From Soonwooa sp032078105 (lineage in GTDB: Bacteria; Bacteroidota; Bacteroidia; Flavobacteriales; Weeksellaceae), in NCBI GenBank assembly GCA_046269235.1, contig JBJZOS010000002.1, forward strand, positions 186,001 through 250,000: 64,000 bases of DNA, given 5' to 3'. Below, in pieces: positions 25,431 to 34,366 of this stretch. Both the position numbers and the translations under genes were made by a program. Below the pieces are notes generated by a model. That model worked only from the letters and a program-made list of their open reading frames with translations. It was not told the DNA's origin and ran no database searches. The number at the start of each line of letters is the position of its first letter. The first letter of the stretch is position 1.

Positions 25431-26498
25431 CAAAATTTCTAGATATTTCCAAGCAAAAGCATCGACTTTTTTAAGTCCTTCGGCGATGATAACCGCAAGA
25501 ACAATATTGATAATATATACAGCAATTAATAGTAACACCCAATTAAAATCCTCTTTGAAAGGCACAACAATAAAGTAAATTAAAGAAGAACTAATCCCTT
25601 GCGAAAAGTAAAAGAAAATCGCATTATTGCCAATATACGTCAAAAAGTTTTTCTTGCTAATTTTCAAACGATTATAACCAATAAACAAGGTTACAACTGC
25701 AAAAAGCGTCCAGATAATATATGGTAATTTCGGAGGGAATTTATTCTTATTTAGCTTGTAGAAAATCTCTGTGCCATAATACCAGAACATGCCGACCAAA
25801 GCTATCGCAACAAGTCCATACAAAACAGGAATCATTTTGGTGGGGATTTTTTTTCCACGCATCTGATGTGCAATTAAAAACACAGCAAAGTAAAACGCAA
25901 CATAACCAACTTGTCCATTTGGATAATATTGCGGAAACAGATTGAAAATCAAGGTCAAAGCAATACAAAGCCCGATAAACCAATTGATATGTTTTGGGAA
26001 AAATTTTAAAACTAAAACCCCAAATACCGTCAAAATATAATAAACTTTAAGATACCAAAAACTCCCCATCACAACGGGAAATGTGTCAGCATTAGAATAT
26101 TGATGGAGATACCAATTTCCCAGATTTTGCCATTGTGGCTCCACAGAAATATTCTGCGGAACATACTTCCCACCAAATGTCGAATAGAAAGATTGGAGCC
26201 AATCCATCGAGAAAAATGTCAAACCAACAACCTTGAATAAATAATCTAAAACAAACAAAAAAGTCACAAAAATCATATACGTGACCTGCAACTTCAACAA
26301 TCGATAAAAAGTCTTTTCGATGTTGTTGCCAGAAGTTATTCCGCTAAGGGCGTAAAACAAAATCACATCAAAAAACAAAGACATCACACGCACCTCTGTC
26401 GGCACATAAAACTGTCCAGACCAAAAAACCGTGTGGATAAAAATTACAGAAAGTGTTGCAAAACCTTTTGCAAAATCAATATACAAATCTCTTTTCAT
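25407..26498 (-). CDS. Acyltransferase 3 family membrane protein
   Basis: A 363-residue polytopic membrane protein with about ten hydrophobic segments. The N-terminus RDLYIDFAKGFATLSVIFIH carries the Arg and the downstream His (about 22) expected of the acyltransferase-3 (OafA/NodX/WecH) family, which O-acylates envelope polysaccharides or lipids. The substrate cannot be deduced. Its 3' end overlaps the terminator of the convergent small gene. Confidence 0.8.
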   Translation of the reverse strand: MKRDLYIDFAKGFATLSVIFIHTVFWSGQFYVPTEVRVMSLFFDVILFYALSGITSGNNIEKTFYRLLKLQVTYMIFVTFLFVLDYLFKVVGLTFFSMDWLQSFYSTFGGKYVPQNISVEPQWQNLGNWYLHQYSNADTFPVVMGSFWYLKVYYILTVFGVLVLKFFPKHINWFIGLCIALTLIFNLFPQYYPNGQVGYVAFYFAVFLIAHQMRGKKIPTKMIPVLYGLVAIALVGMFWYYGTEIFYKLNKNKFPPKLPYIIWTLFAVVTLFIGYNRLKISKKNFLTYIGNNAIFFYFSQGISSSLIYFIVVPFKEDFNWVLLLIAVYIINIVLAVIIAEGLKKVDAFAWKYLEILRKKTASS

Positions 26499-26645
26499 TC
26501 AGATTATCAAATAATTAAAGGATAAAATTTCAATAAAAATTTGACAACAATATACAACAGAATTGGCTTTTATTAAGACATTTTCACAAACATTTAATTT
26601 TTGAGCCTCGATACTTATCCGTATTTTTGGGGGTTAATAAGAAAT

Positions 26646-28439
26646 ATGTCAGATATAATACAACTTTTACCCGATCACGTTGCCAACCAAATTGCTGCTG
26701 GAGAAGTTGTCCAACGTCCTGCATCCATCGTTAAAGAACTGATGGAGAACGCAATAGACGCTGGCGCTAGCAAGGTAGAACTTATTGTTCGTAATGCTGG
26801 AAAAAATCTTATTCAGGTTGTTGATAACGGCGTTGGCATGTCCGACACCGATGCGAGATTGGCGTTTGAACGTCATGCAACTTCCAAAATTAAAAGCACA
26901 GAAGATATTTTTAAAATCGCAACCAAAGGTTTTCGTGGCGAGGCATTAGCTTCGATTGCTGCCGTTGCGCAAGTGGAGCTAAAAACCAAAAAAGCAGAAG
27001 CTTCTGTGGGAACTAATATCTACATCGAAGGTGGCGAATTGCAGTTTCAGGAACCTGTACAAACTCTGGAAGGTTCTAACTTTTTAATTAAAAATTTGTT
27101 TTTCAATGTTCCTGCGCGACGCAAGTTTTTGAAAAACGACAATATAGAATTCCGTCACATCATCGACGAATTCCAGCGTGTGGCTTTAGCTCACGAAAAT
27201 GTTGAGTTCGAAATGTTCCACAACGACGAGCCTATTTTCAGACTGCGAAAAGGTGGGCAAATGCAACGTATTGTGGAAGTTTTCGGAAGAAAAATTCAAC
27301 CTCTTTTAATCCCTATCAAAGAAGATTTGGGCTGGGTAACGCTCAACGGATTTGTTGCAAAACCAGAAGGTGCCAAGAAAACGAGAGGTGAACAATTTTT
27401 CTTTGTTAATGGAAGATATTTCCGCAGTCCTTATTTGAGCAAAGCTGTGCAAGAGGCTTTTGAAGGACTTTTGCAGCCAGGTTATATTCCGAGTTTTTTC
27501 TTGTATTTGGAACTTGATCCAGAGAAAATCGACGTTAATATTCATCCTCAAAAAACGGAAGTAAAATTCGAGGACGAAGCTTTAATTTTTGCACTTCTTC
27601 GTTCAACAATTAAAAAAGCATTAGGAATTTACAACATTGCTCCAAGTTTGGATTTTGATAGAGATCCTGCGATGGATGCTTTCTTCCAACCGCAACCGAG
27701 CAAAGCTAACACTGAAACTAGCATTAGTGGTGGATCTTCATTTTCGAAAGCAGTGAAAGTTGATCGCAGTTTTAATCCATTTACTTCTGAGAAACCTTCT
27801 GCCATCGAAAGCTTTAATCTGTCCGAAATGTACAATGCGGATGTGCCAACGGCGGAACCTTCGAAGATTAATCTTTTTGACGACGACGACGATATAGAAG
27901 AAGACCTCTTCCGACTTCCGAATGGCTATTGGTTGTTTAACAAAGATGGAAAAACCTTAATGTTGGATTTGGGAAGAATACACCGCGTGATTTTGCAATC
28001 GCAACAGAAAGAATTTAAACCAAACAAAAACGGACAACATCTTCTTTTTTCAATTGAATATCATCTAAACGAAATTGAAAAAAACAAATACAAATCGATT
28101 AAAAAATATTTGCCAACACTGGGATTTGACATGGTTATTGCGCACGATAATGTGTTACGGATCAACGCAGTGCCAGAAGGTCTTAAAGAGTCAGCAGTTG
28201 CCGGATTTTTAGAAAAAATATTCGAAATTTTGGATTACAAATCCGAGGACGACTTCATGAGTTTTTATCAAGATCAGTGGATAAAAGTCCATAGCAAATC
28301 TAAATTCGATTTTATTTATAAAACTGAAGTAGAACAACTTATAAAAGATTTTATCGACTTAGGCTTTCCACAATACACGGCTTCGGGCAAGAAGTGTTTT
28401 GAGGAAATACCTTTCGATGATTTTAAAAATAAATTTTAA
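26646..28439 (+). CDS. mutL: DNA mismatch repair protein MutL with degenerate nuclease motif
   Basis: A 597-residue protein; ATG 26,646 gives the standard start MSDIIQLLPDHVANQI (an upstream TTG frame is not needed). The GHKL ATPase is complete: ENAIDAGA (34-41), DNGVGM (60-65), GFRGEALASI (95-104) and NIHPQKTEVKF. The C-terminal dimerisation domain is present, but where nuclease-active MutL has DQHAxxExxxxE this protein reads LMLDLGRIHRVIL (Asp441 kept, QHA and both Glu absent). The CPHGRP site near the end reads ASGKKC. It is therefore probably not an endonuclease. It heads an operon with the rhomboid, phosphatase-family and lipoprotein genes. Confidence 0.93.
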   Translation: MSDIIQLLPDHVANQIAAGEVVQRPASIVKELMENAIDAGASKVELIVRNAGKNLIQVVDNGVGMSDTDARLAFERHATSKIKSTEDIFKIATKGFRGEALASIAAVAQVELKTKKAEASVGTNIYIEGGELQFQEPVQTLEGSNFLIKNLFFNVPARRKFLKNDNIEFRHIIDEFQRVALAHENVEFEMFHNDEPIFRLRKGGQMQRIVEVFGRKIQPLLIPIKEDLGWVTLNGFVAKPEGAKKTRGEQFFFVNGRYFRSPYLSKAVQEAFEGLLQPGYIPSFFLYLELDPEKIDVNIHPQKTEVKFEDEALIFALLRSTIKKALGIYNIAPSLDFDRDPAMDAFFQPQPSKANTETSISGGSSFSKAVKVDRSFNPFTSEKPSAIESFNLSEMYNADVPTAEPSKINLFDDDDDIEEDLFRLPNGYWLFNKDGKTLMLDLGRIHRVILQSQQKEFKPNKNGQHLLFSIEYHLNEIEKNKYKSIKKYLPTLGFDMVIAHDNVLRINAVPEGLKESAVAGFLEKIFEILDYKSEDDFMSFYQDQWIKVHSKSKFDFIYKTEVEQLIKDFIDLGFPQYTASGKKCFEEIPFDDFKNKF

Positions 28440-28442
28440 AAT

Positions 28443-29195
28443 ATGTTTCAAAATATTACTCCAATAACCAAAAATATCATCATTATTAATGTTGCTGCGT
28501 TTATCTTGATGTATCTTGCTGGCAGTTACGGTTATCAAATAGATCAATGGTTAGCTGGTTATTTTCCTTTGTCACCTAATTTCCGTTCTTGGCAAATTAT
28601 TACTCACATGTTTATGCATGGAGGTATTATGCACATTGCTTTTAACATGTTAACTTTATTAAGCTTTGGACCTGTTTTAGAACAAGTTTTAGGTGGTAAA
28701 AAATTTACGATTTTGTACTTTTTAGCGGGTATCGGAGGTTTTGCACTTTACAACATGATCAACCTTGTCGAGGTTTTTAGAATGACACAATTTCTAAATG
28801 AAAACGATTATAATATTAACGAAATCTATAAGTACGCCACTATCGGTTATGTTGGAGATATGCCTTTTACATCTTCGAATCCAGAAGTCCAAGAGAAAGC
28901 GCAATCTTTGTTTAACATCTTAAGAACACCAATGGTTGGTGCTTCGGGCGCTATTTTTGGTGTTGTGGCGGCATTCTCGACATTATTCCCTAACGCGAAA
29001 TTGATGTTCATGTTTATCCCAGCACCAATTAAGGCAAAATATCTTTTACCAATTATTATTTTGATTTCTGTATTCTTAGGTGTAGGACAATTTAGTTGGG
29101 ATAATGTAGCGCATTTCGCACATATTGGTGGCGCTTTGGTCGGCTATCTCTACATCAAAAATTGGAAAAAACACAATAACATTATTGGTGGATAA
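28443..29195 (+). CDS. Rhomboid family intramembrane serine protease
   Basis: A 250-residue polytopic membrane protein. The catalytic pair is visible: Ser169 in GASGAIFG and His227 in AHIGGA. The HMFMHGGIMHIAFNM loop (about 55-69) is the other family signature. An insertion of about 55 residues sits between early helices and the catalytic serine helix (about 108-163), larger than in GlpG. The substrate is unknown. It starts 3 bp after mutL and its stop overlaps the next start (TAATG), indicating coupled translation. Confidence 0.93.
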   Translation: MFQNITPITKNIIIINVAAFILMYLAGSYGYQIDQWLAGYFPLSPNFRSWQIITHMFMHGGIMHIAFNMLTLLSFGPVLEQVLGGKKFTILYFLAGIGGFALYNMINLVEVFRMTQFLNENDYNINEIYKYATIGYVGDMPFTSSNPEVQEKAQSLFNILRTPMVGASGAIFGVVAAFSTLFPNAKLMFMFIPAPIKAKYLLPIIILISVFLGVGQFSWDNVAHFAHIGGALVGYLYIKNWKKHNNIIGG

Positions 29196-30175
29196 TGAGG
29201 GTTTTTAATTTCATTTTAACAATAGGACATTTGGTTATTGCAAGCTTGTTGATTGCAATGCTGCTTAATAATTGGATAGCGCCCAGCCAGATTTCATTAT
29301 TGAATTTGTTGTCTTTAGGTTTTCCTATCTTAATGATTTTAAATATTTTACTTTGTATCTACTGGATCATTTTATTTAAGAAAAGAGCGATTTTATTTTT
29401 AGTCATTTCAGTTTTATTTATTACACCAACACGTCGCTGGATTAATTATTCACCAGAGAAAAAAGACAAAGCTGACTTTACTATGATGAGCTTTAACGTT
29501 AGAAATGGTACGATGGGCAAAGAAGAAATTGAAAACTATATTTCTGAAAAAGATCCTGACATTGTTCTATTACAAGAAGCGTCGATTGAATTTAACCTGA
29601 CAAAATATCCACATCAACTTCAACAATTTCCGCATATTCAATGTTATTCAAAATTTCCTATTAAGAAATTTGAAGATATAAAAACGCAAGTTGATATAGG
29701 CAACAGTTTTTATACTGACATTAATATCAAGGGTAAAATGATACGTTTTGTCAACATCTACATGGAGCCTTTTCAGATTGATAAACAAATGGTTAGACCG
29801 ACCAACTCCATGGACGAAAACGAAGCAAAAGCAAAAAGTCTGGTAAAGAAAATGCTTCCTATTTTTAAGGAACATCAGATCCAGATGCAGAACACGATGA
29901 CAGCGGTTGACAAATCGCCCTACCCTGTTGTTTTTGCGGGAGACTTTAATGCGGTTCCTAACTCGTACGAATATTATTTGGCTTCAAAAAATCTAAAAGA
30001 TGCTTTTGTGGAAACAGGAAGTGGAAGTGGGACAAGCTTTCATGAATTTAAATTTCCAATAAAAATTGACCATATTTTCACGTCAAAATCGATAAAAGCT
30101 TTAAGTTATCGTGTTGACAGAAGTGTTCATATTTCAGATCATTTTCCAGTTTTAGCAAGTTTTAAAATCCAGTAA
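29195..30175 (+). CDS. Endonuclease/exonuclease/phosphatase family membrane-anchored protein
   Basis: A 326-residue protein. Two or three N-terminal membrane helices (about 5-85) are followed by an EEP metal-dependent hydrolase domain: MSFNVRNG, LLQEAS, FAGDFNAVPNS, KIDHIF and SDHFPV with all catalytic Asn/Glu/Asp/His present. The topology places the catalytic domain probably outside the cytoplasm. Substrates in this family range from DNA to phospholipids, so none is assigned. It overlaps the rhomboid stop. Confidence 0.9.
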   Translation: MRVFNFILTIGHLVIASLLIAMLLNNWIAPSQISLLNLLSLGFPILMILNILLCIYWIILFKKRAILFLVISVLFITPTRRWINYSPEKKDKADFTMMSFNVRNGTMGKEEIENYISEKDPDIVLLQEASIEFNLTKYPHQLQQFPHIQCYSKFPIKKFEDIKTQVDIGNSFYTDINIKGKMIRFVNIYMEPFQIDKQMVRPTNSMDENEAKAKSLVKKMLPIFKEHQIQMQNTMTAVDKSPYPVVFAGDFNAVPNSYEYYLASKNLKDAFVETGSGSGTSFHEFKFPIKIDHIFTSKSIKALSYRVDRSVHISDHFPVLASFKIQ

Positions 30176-30179
30176 AACA

Positions 30180-30551
30180 ATGACAAAGTATCTAATTATC
30201 CTAGGCGCAATTGTTTTGACATCATGTTCCAAAAGTAACGAAGCCAACACCAGTGTAGAACTTCCCGAGAAGTTAGATTACGATACCACTGCGATTGATT
30301 CTTTCGCACCTGGAGCAACGCCAGCTAATATGGCAACAAAAATAATTGTCGTTAAAGATAGCGCTGCTGAAGCCAAAAAGAAAGAATTGGAAACCCAAAT
30401 TAAAGATCTCGAAAAAAAGAAAAAAGAGGAGGAAAAAAAGAAAACCGACGAAAAAGAGAAAGCAAAAAAGACTGTAAGCGACAAAGCTAAAGAAAAGCCC
30501 AAAGAAGAATCTTCACAGACTCTCTCGCCTGCGCCACCAACTGCTAATTAA
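30180..30551 (+). CDS. Small lipoprotein with Lys/Glu coiled-coil
   Basis: A 123-residue lipoprotein (signal MTKYLIILGAIVLTSC, Cys 16). The middle part is a highly charged Lys/Glu stretch (about 62-110) predicted to form a long helix or coiled coil, and the C-terminus is Pro/Ser-rich. There is no catalytic motif. It lies 4 bp after the phosphatase-family gene and closes the mutL operon. Confidence 0.75.
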   Translation: MTKYLIILGAIVLTSCSKSNEANTSVELPEKLDYDTTAIDSFAPGATPANMATKIIVVKDSAAEAKKKELETQIKDLEKKKKEEEKKKTDEKEKAKKTVSDKAKEKPKEESSQTLSPAPPTAN

Positions 30552-30571
30552 GTCAAAAATTGAGAAAGCTC

Positions 30572-31255
30572 TTAATGTCTTAGATAAATGTCCTTTAAAG
30601 TTTGGCTCATTGATTTAGAAATATTGTCTCCGATGTAATACAATTTAGAATCGAATTTTCTCTGGTAAAGATTTACTTTTTGATCGACTTTAACTTCGAC
30701 AGATTTCGTTCTATAAGCTTCAGTGAATGTTTTAAAAATGTTGTTAACATCTTTGTCGGTTAATGATGTCGTCGTTTTATTTTGATAAGCATTAAGCGAT
30801 TCTTGTAGACTAATATTTGGTTTTTTAAAACTAAACGTATAAAAGACTTCTGCAATTTTATCACCTTTAATAAAAGGATTTTCCACCAATTTTACTTGCT
30901 TTATTTTATATGATGAATCCCAAAGATTCTGAAACATGACTAGAAAAAACTCTCCTACCGAAGCTTTTACAGACTCCGAAATATCTTTAGAAAAATTAGC
31001 ACCAATAAATTTATCGGTACTAGATTTAACTTCTTCAACAACAGCTTTTTTACTTAGATTTCCATAAACATCACTTCCTTTACTTGTCGGTCGTAGATAA
31101 TCATTAAGTTCTGCGATGGCGTCATCATTCATATTCATCAGTGCCCGAAAATATAAGCCGAAAACCTCATCTGGCTTTTTAACTTCTTCTTGCGCCGACA
31201 TCACTTGTGCAGAAAACAGAGCAACAATAATAAAAAAGATTTTTATGTACTTCAT
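30572..31255 (-). CDS. Exported protein of unknown function
   Basis: A protein of about 227 residues from ATG at 31,255 (MKYIKIFFIIVALFSAQ; an ATG five codons earlier at 31,270 is also possible). The signal peptide is probably cut after MSAQ. The mature part is helical and Lys/Asp-rich with no cysteines. No family is recognised. It lies 100 bp downstream of prfA in the same direction but is separated from it by a terminator. Confidence 0.7.
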   Translation of the reverse strand: MKYIKIFFIIVALFSAQVMSAQEEVKKPDEVFGLYFRALMNMNDDAIAELNDYLRPTSKGSDVYGNLSKKAVVEEVKSSTDKFIGANFSKDISESVKASVGEFFLVMFQNLWDSSYKIKQVKLVENPFIKGDKIAEVFYTFSFKKPNISLQESLNAYQNKTTTSLTDKDVNNIFKTFTEAYRTKSVEVKVDQKVNLYQRKFDSKLYYIGDNISKSMSQTLKDIYLRH

Positions 31256-31304
31256 AATGTGTTTTTTCAAGCATTAAATTAAAAATAAAATTCCAATTAA
31301 AAAA

Positions 31305-31342
31305 CAAAAAAGCTCCGAACAATTTGTCCAGAGCTTTGTATC
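31305..31342 (-). terminator. Rho-independent terminator of prfA
   Basis: On the minus strand an imperfect stem (AAAGCTC...GAGCTTT) is followed by six T residues, 19 bp after the prfA stop. Confidence 0.8.
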
Positions 31343-31358
31343 ATATTCAAAAGAAAAA

Positions 31359-32444
31359 TTACATTCCTTCTTCTTCGCCTTTCATTTTTTCAGCATTTTC
31401 TGCCATGATAACAGCATCAATCATTTCGCCGATATCGCCATTCATATAGGCGTCAAGGTTGTAAATCGACTTGTTAATTCTGTGATCTGTCACACGACCT
31501 TGCGGATAATTATAAGTTTTAATCTTTGCAGAGCGGTCTCCTGTTGACACCATCGACTTTCTTTGCGCTGCAATATCTCCTTGCACTTTTTGCAACTCGA
31601 TGTCGTATAGTTTTGTACGAAGCATTTCCATCGCCAATTCGCGGTTAGCAAGCTGAGAACGGGCTTGTTGACAAACTACAACCAATCCAGATGGCTTATG
31701 CGTTAACTGCACTTTAGTTTCAACCTTGTTAACATTCTGACCACCTGCACCTCCCGAACGAGACGTTTGCATTTCGATGTCTGCAGGATTTAGTTCAAAA
31801 TCAACTTCTTCAGCTTCTGGTAAAACCGCAACTGTAATTGCGGAAGTATGCACGCGTCCCTGAGATTCCGTTTCCGGAACACGTTGCACGCGGTGTACAC
31901 CAGACTCGAATTTCATCACACCATACACACCATCGCCTTCAACCTTCATAATCAATTCTTTGTAGCCTTTAGCTGCTTCATTAGAATCGGTCACCTCATG
32001 TCTCCAACCTTTGGTTTTAAAGTACATCGTGTACATTCTGTAGATATCTTCCACAAAAATCGCTGCTTCGTCACCGCCTGTTCCAGCACGTAATTCCACG
32101 ATAACGTTCTTGTCATCAGCAGGATCTTTCGGTATCAACAGAACTTTCAACGCCTCTTCCAAATCAGGAATTTTGTCGAGAGCCTCTTGTTTTTCCATTT
32201 TTGCTAAGTCCACCAAATCTTTGTCAGACCCATCAGCAATGATTTCGTCAGACTCTTCAATAGCATCCAAAGCGCCTTTGTATTGGTCATAGACTACAAC
32301 AATTTTCCCCAAATCGCTGTATTCTTTGTTAAGAGTAGAATATCTTTTTTGGTCGCTGATAACATCTGGTTGGATGATAAGATCAGCAACTTCGTTATAT
32401 CGTTGTTTTATCGCTTCCAGTTTTGGAATAAGAGATTTTGACAT
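31359..32444 (-). CDS. prfA: Peptide chain release factor 1
   Basis: A 361-residue class 1 release factor reading UAA and UAG. The codon-recognition PxT motif appears as PETESQGRVHTSAITV, and the catalytic GGQ as RSGGAGGQNVNKVETKV. The length and C-terminus (NYPQGRVTDHRI) are standard for RF1. A Bacteroidota-type -7 box lies just upstream. Confidence 0.97.
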   Translation of the reverse strand: MSKSLIPKLEAIKQRYNEVADLIIQPDVISDQKRYSTLNKEYSDLGKIVVVYDQYKGALDAIEESDEIIADGSDKDLVDLAKMEKQEALDKIPDLEEALKVLLIPKDPADDKNVIVELRAGTGGDEAAIFVEDIYRMYTMYFKTKGWRHEVTDSNEAAKGYKELIMKVEGDGVYGVMKFESGVHRVQRVPETESQGRVHTSAITVAVLPEAEEVDFELNPADIEMQTSRSGGAGGQNVNKVETKVQLTHKPSGLVVVCQQARSQLANRELAMEMLRTKLYDIELQKVQGDIAAQRKSMVSTGDRSAKIKTYNYPQGRVTDHRINKSIYNLDAYMNGDIGEMIDAVIMAENAEKMKGEEEGM

Positions 32445-32462
32445 CGTGTAATTTTAAGAATG

Positions 32463-32470
32463 CAAAAATA
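32463..32470 (-). promoter_or_regulatory. Possible -7 promoter box of prfA
   Basis: Read on the minus strand, TATTTTTG matches the Bacteroidota TAnnTTTG box and lies 18 bp before the prfA ATG. No well-spaced -33 TTG is seen, so the call is tentative. Confidence 0.35.
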
Positions 32471-32504
32471 CGAATTTTCAACGAATTATTTTTTTTGGCT
32501 GTGC

Positions 32505-32660
32505 CCCTTTGTTTTGCCAAAGCTAAAACCTTACCATAACAAGCGGGTCGGTCTACACGCAGTCGCTTTTCTTGTGGTGCCCAAGCATTGCCGAACTGCC
32601 CACAATAAAGAGCTCCAACAATGCGCTTCGCCCTCACAGAGACTACTCATCGCGATTATA
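32505..32660. other. GC-richer intergenic block, possible repeat relic
   Basis: This block behind the prfA promoter is visibly richer in G and C than its surroundings (for example GCGGGTCGGTCTACACGCAG). It has no gene I can support. On the minus strand it ends in GACCCGC, which resembles variants of dispersed flavobacterial intergenic repeats. It does not align clearly with the four repeat copies listed elsewhere. Confidence 0.3.
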
Positions 32661-32684
32661 TTTCACATCAAACTAAAAACAAAA

Positions 32685-33054
32685 TTACTTCTTATCCATT
32701 CCTATTCTGCCCAAATGCGTACTCTGGACTCTATCTTCGTATTTCAGTCCGTAGCCAACAATTCTGCCAAAAGCAGAATATCCCAACAAGATAGGACCAA
32801 TAACTTCCAATACCGTTAATTCTAATAAATAACCTGCGATGTAAACTAAGACCGCACTGTCCCAATAATGAAAAAGATTATAGAAAAATACACCAACTTT
32901 GGTGTTTACCTAATAGCCCAACATAAAAATGTCCGACGCAAAAAACTATCCCACAAACCTCCACCATGACCATTCAGTATGTGCAAAAGCTAAAACAGAC
33001 ACAATGAAAAGGCAACATATTCTAATTTCAAAATTACTTTCAGAGTCAGCAAGA
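32685..33054 (-). pseudogene. Decayed DUF4260 family membrane protein gene
   Basis: Reading the minus strand from about 33,054 to the TAA at 32,685-32,687 gives a DUF4260 protein broken by mutations. The pieces are VILKLEYVAFSLCLF, then after a frame change EWSWWRFVG-stop-FFASDIFMLGY-stop-VNTKVGVFFYNLFHYW, and finally an open stretch with VIGPILLGYSAFGRIVGYG and THLGRIG. At least two in-frame stops, one frameshift and no start codon are present. The conserved C-terminal family motifs are still recognisable, so the loss is recent. Confidence 0.75.
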
Positions 33055-33082
33055 CAGAAAAAATTAAAATGTACTGATAAAA

Positions 33083-33120
33083 CAAAAAAGCTTTCCGAAA
33101 AAATTCGAAAAGCTTTTTAA
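33083..33120. terminator. Bidirectional terminator
   Basis: A 15-bp stem with one mismatch pair (AAAAAGCTTT...AAAGCTTTTT), A-run left and T-run right, lies between the DUF4260 remnant and the small membrane protein gene. Confidence 0.8.
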
Positions 33121-33171
33121 TATATGTTGTTTCGCTTTGAGTGCAATTCCCAAAACAGAAATTGCCAACTC

Positions 33172-33444
33172 TTAGTGATGACCGTGCGTTGCAGGCTTCT
33201 CACCAGCAGGTCTTTCGTAGATTACCTCTACACCTTCTTGCTCGTATAATTTTTGGTAACGTACCTTTTCGGGATCAAAATTCTTATTGATTTTTCCAAA
33301 ATATTCTGCAACACCTTCTGTTAACCAAAGTGGAACAATATAAGTTGCGAACATAAAAATACACCAAAATCCAGCCAAGAACATTGTAATAAAATAGACT
33401 GTCCAAAGGAACTGGTAAAACGGCCAAAATGCTGATAACATCAT
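33172..33444 (-). CDS. Small membrane protein
   Basis: A 90-residue protein with an aromatic-rich hydrophobic N-terminal half that forms one or two membrane helices (about 3-38: FWPFYQFLWTVYFITMFLAG...). A charged C-terminal half ends in HGHH. No family function is known to me. It is transcribed alone toward the terminator at 33,083-33,120. Confidence 0.65.
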   Translation of the reverse strand: MMLSAFWPFYQFLWTVYFITMFLAGFWCIFMFATYIVPLWLTEGVAEYFGKINKNFDPEKVRYQKLYEQEGVEVIYERPAGEKPATHGHH

Positions 33445-33565
33445 TTTCTTAATTATTTAAGGCAAAAATAGAACATTTTTCTTTTTCTGCAAAAGTTTTA
33501 CTTATGATTTTTATTTTAAAATTTATAACATAAAAACCAATTGAAGATTTAAGATGATAATAACT

Positions 33566-34114
33566 TTAGATTTTAATTAAAATACAAATGATTTTTTGTT
33601 GACTCTTTACGCTTATTTCTTGTTGACTTGCCTTTTCTATCACCAGTAAATCGTCTTTCTCCAATTCTATTTTTTCGTTATTTAATTGTATTTCGGATTC
33701 TACTTTTGCAAAAAGAAAGATAAAATCCGCAGTAGAATTATTAAATTCGGTTAAGATATCAACTTTTGAAAACGCGACGGTTTTGGCAAGCATTACATTA
33801 ATATCATTACCCAAGCTTTGAGAAATAATGTCATCGCTAGAGTCGAAAACAAAAATATCTTGTTGCGAATAATGCTCTATTTTATTGTTTCTTCTGATAA
33901 TCAAATCGTTGTCTAACATCACCAAAAAACGCTGAAAATTTTCAAAGCGCGTGAAAAAAGAAGGTTCTTTTTCTAGGGAAGCAGCACTAATGCGAAATAA
34001 AAAATCTCTATTCGCGTAGCTTGTTTCTGGAGGATAAATATAATACTCGAAAGTTTTGCCCCCATCCCAAATCGAGGGAGAAATATGATGTTTTGAGATT
34101 TTGAGATACTTCAT
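33566..34114 (-). CDS. HutD/Ves-like cupin protein
   Basis: A 182-residue cytosolic protein. The N-terminal PSIWDGGKTFEYYIYPP, then FLFRISAASLEKE and a phenylalanine-rich FTRFENFQRFLVMLD, follow the HutD/Ves pattern (a double-stranded beta-helix protein sometimes linked to histidine use or cold response). No hut genes are nearby, so no metabolic link can be drawn. The function is unknown. Confidence 0.7.
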   Translation of the reverse strand: MKYLKISKHHISPSIWDGGKTFEYYIYPPETSYANRDFLFRISAASLEKEPSFFTRFENFQRFLVMLDNDLIIRRNNKIEHYSQQDIFVFDSSDDIISQSLGNDINVMLAKTVAFSKVDILTEFNNSTADFIFLFAKVESEIQLNNEKIELEKDDLLVIEKASQQEISVKSQQKIICILIKI

Positions 34115-34283
34115 TTTAAAGTTTAGAAAAAGAATGTTAATACCTATTCTGCAATAGGTCGTATGTCATACGTTTTACGCGAAGATGCTGCAATTTATAA
34201 ATTATATCGGGCTTGTATTAATTTAACAATTTAACAGATGACGTATTGCATAAAGCCTACATGAGGTTTAGTATTCAAATTAA

Positions 34284-34322
34284 AAAAAACGGCTGCAAAG
34301 TTTTACTTACAACCGTTTTCAT
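34284..34322 (-). terminator. Rho-independent terminator of the class I fumarase gene
   Basis: On the minus strand AAAACGG...CCGTTTT forms a stem followed by a T-run, 45 bp after the fumarase stop. Confidence 0.75.
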
Positions 34323-34366
34323 TTTATATGTATTTTTTAAACTTTACGTAGAGTTTCTATTTATTT

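Noticed and set aside
32460..32819. Plus-strand frame of 119 codons
   Set aside because: It starts next to the prfA promoter, crosses a GC-rich block and overlaps the DUF4260 remnant in antisense; no family motif.
32929..33120. A 63-residue plus-strand frame
   Set aside because: It is antisense to the DUF4260 remnant and runs into a terminator; composition is not protein-like.
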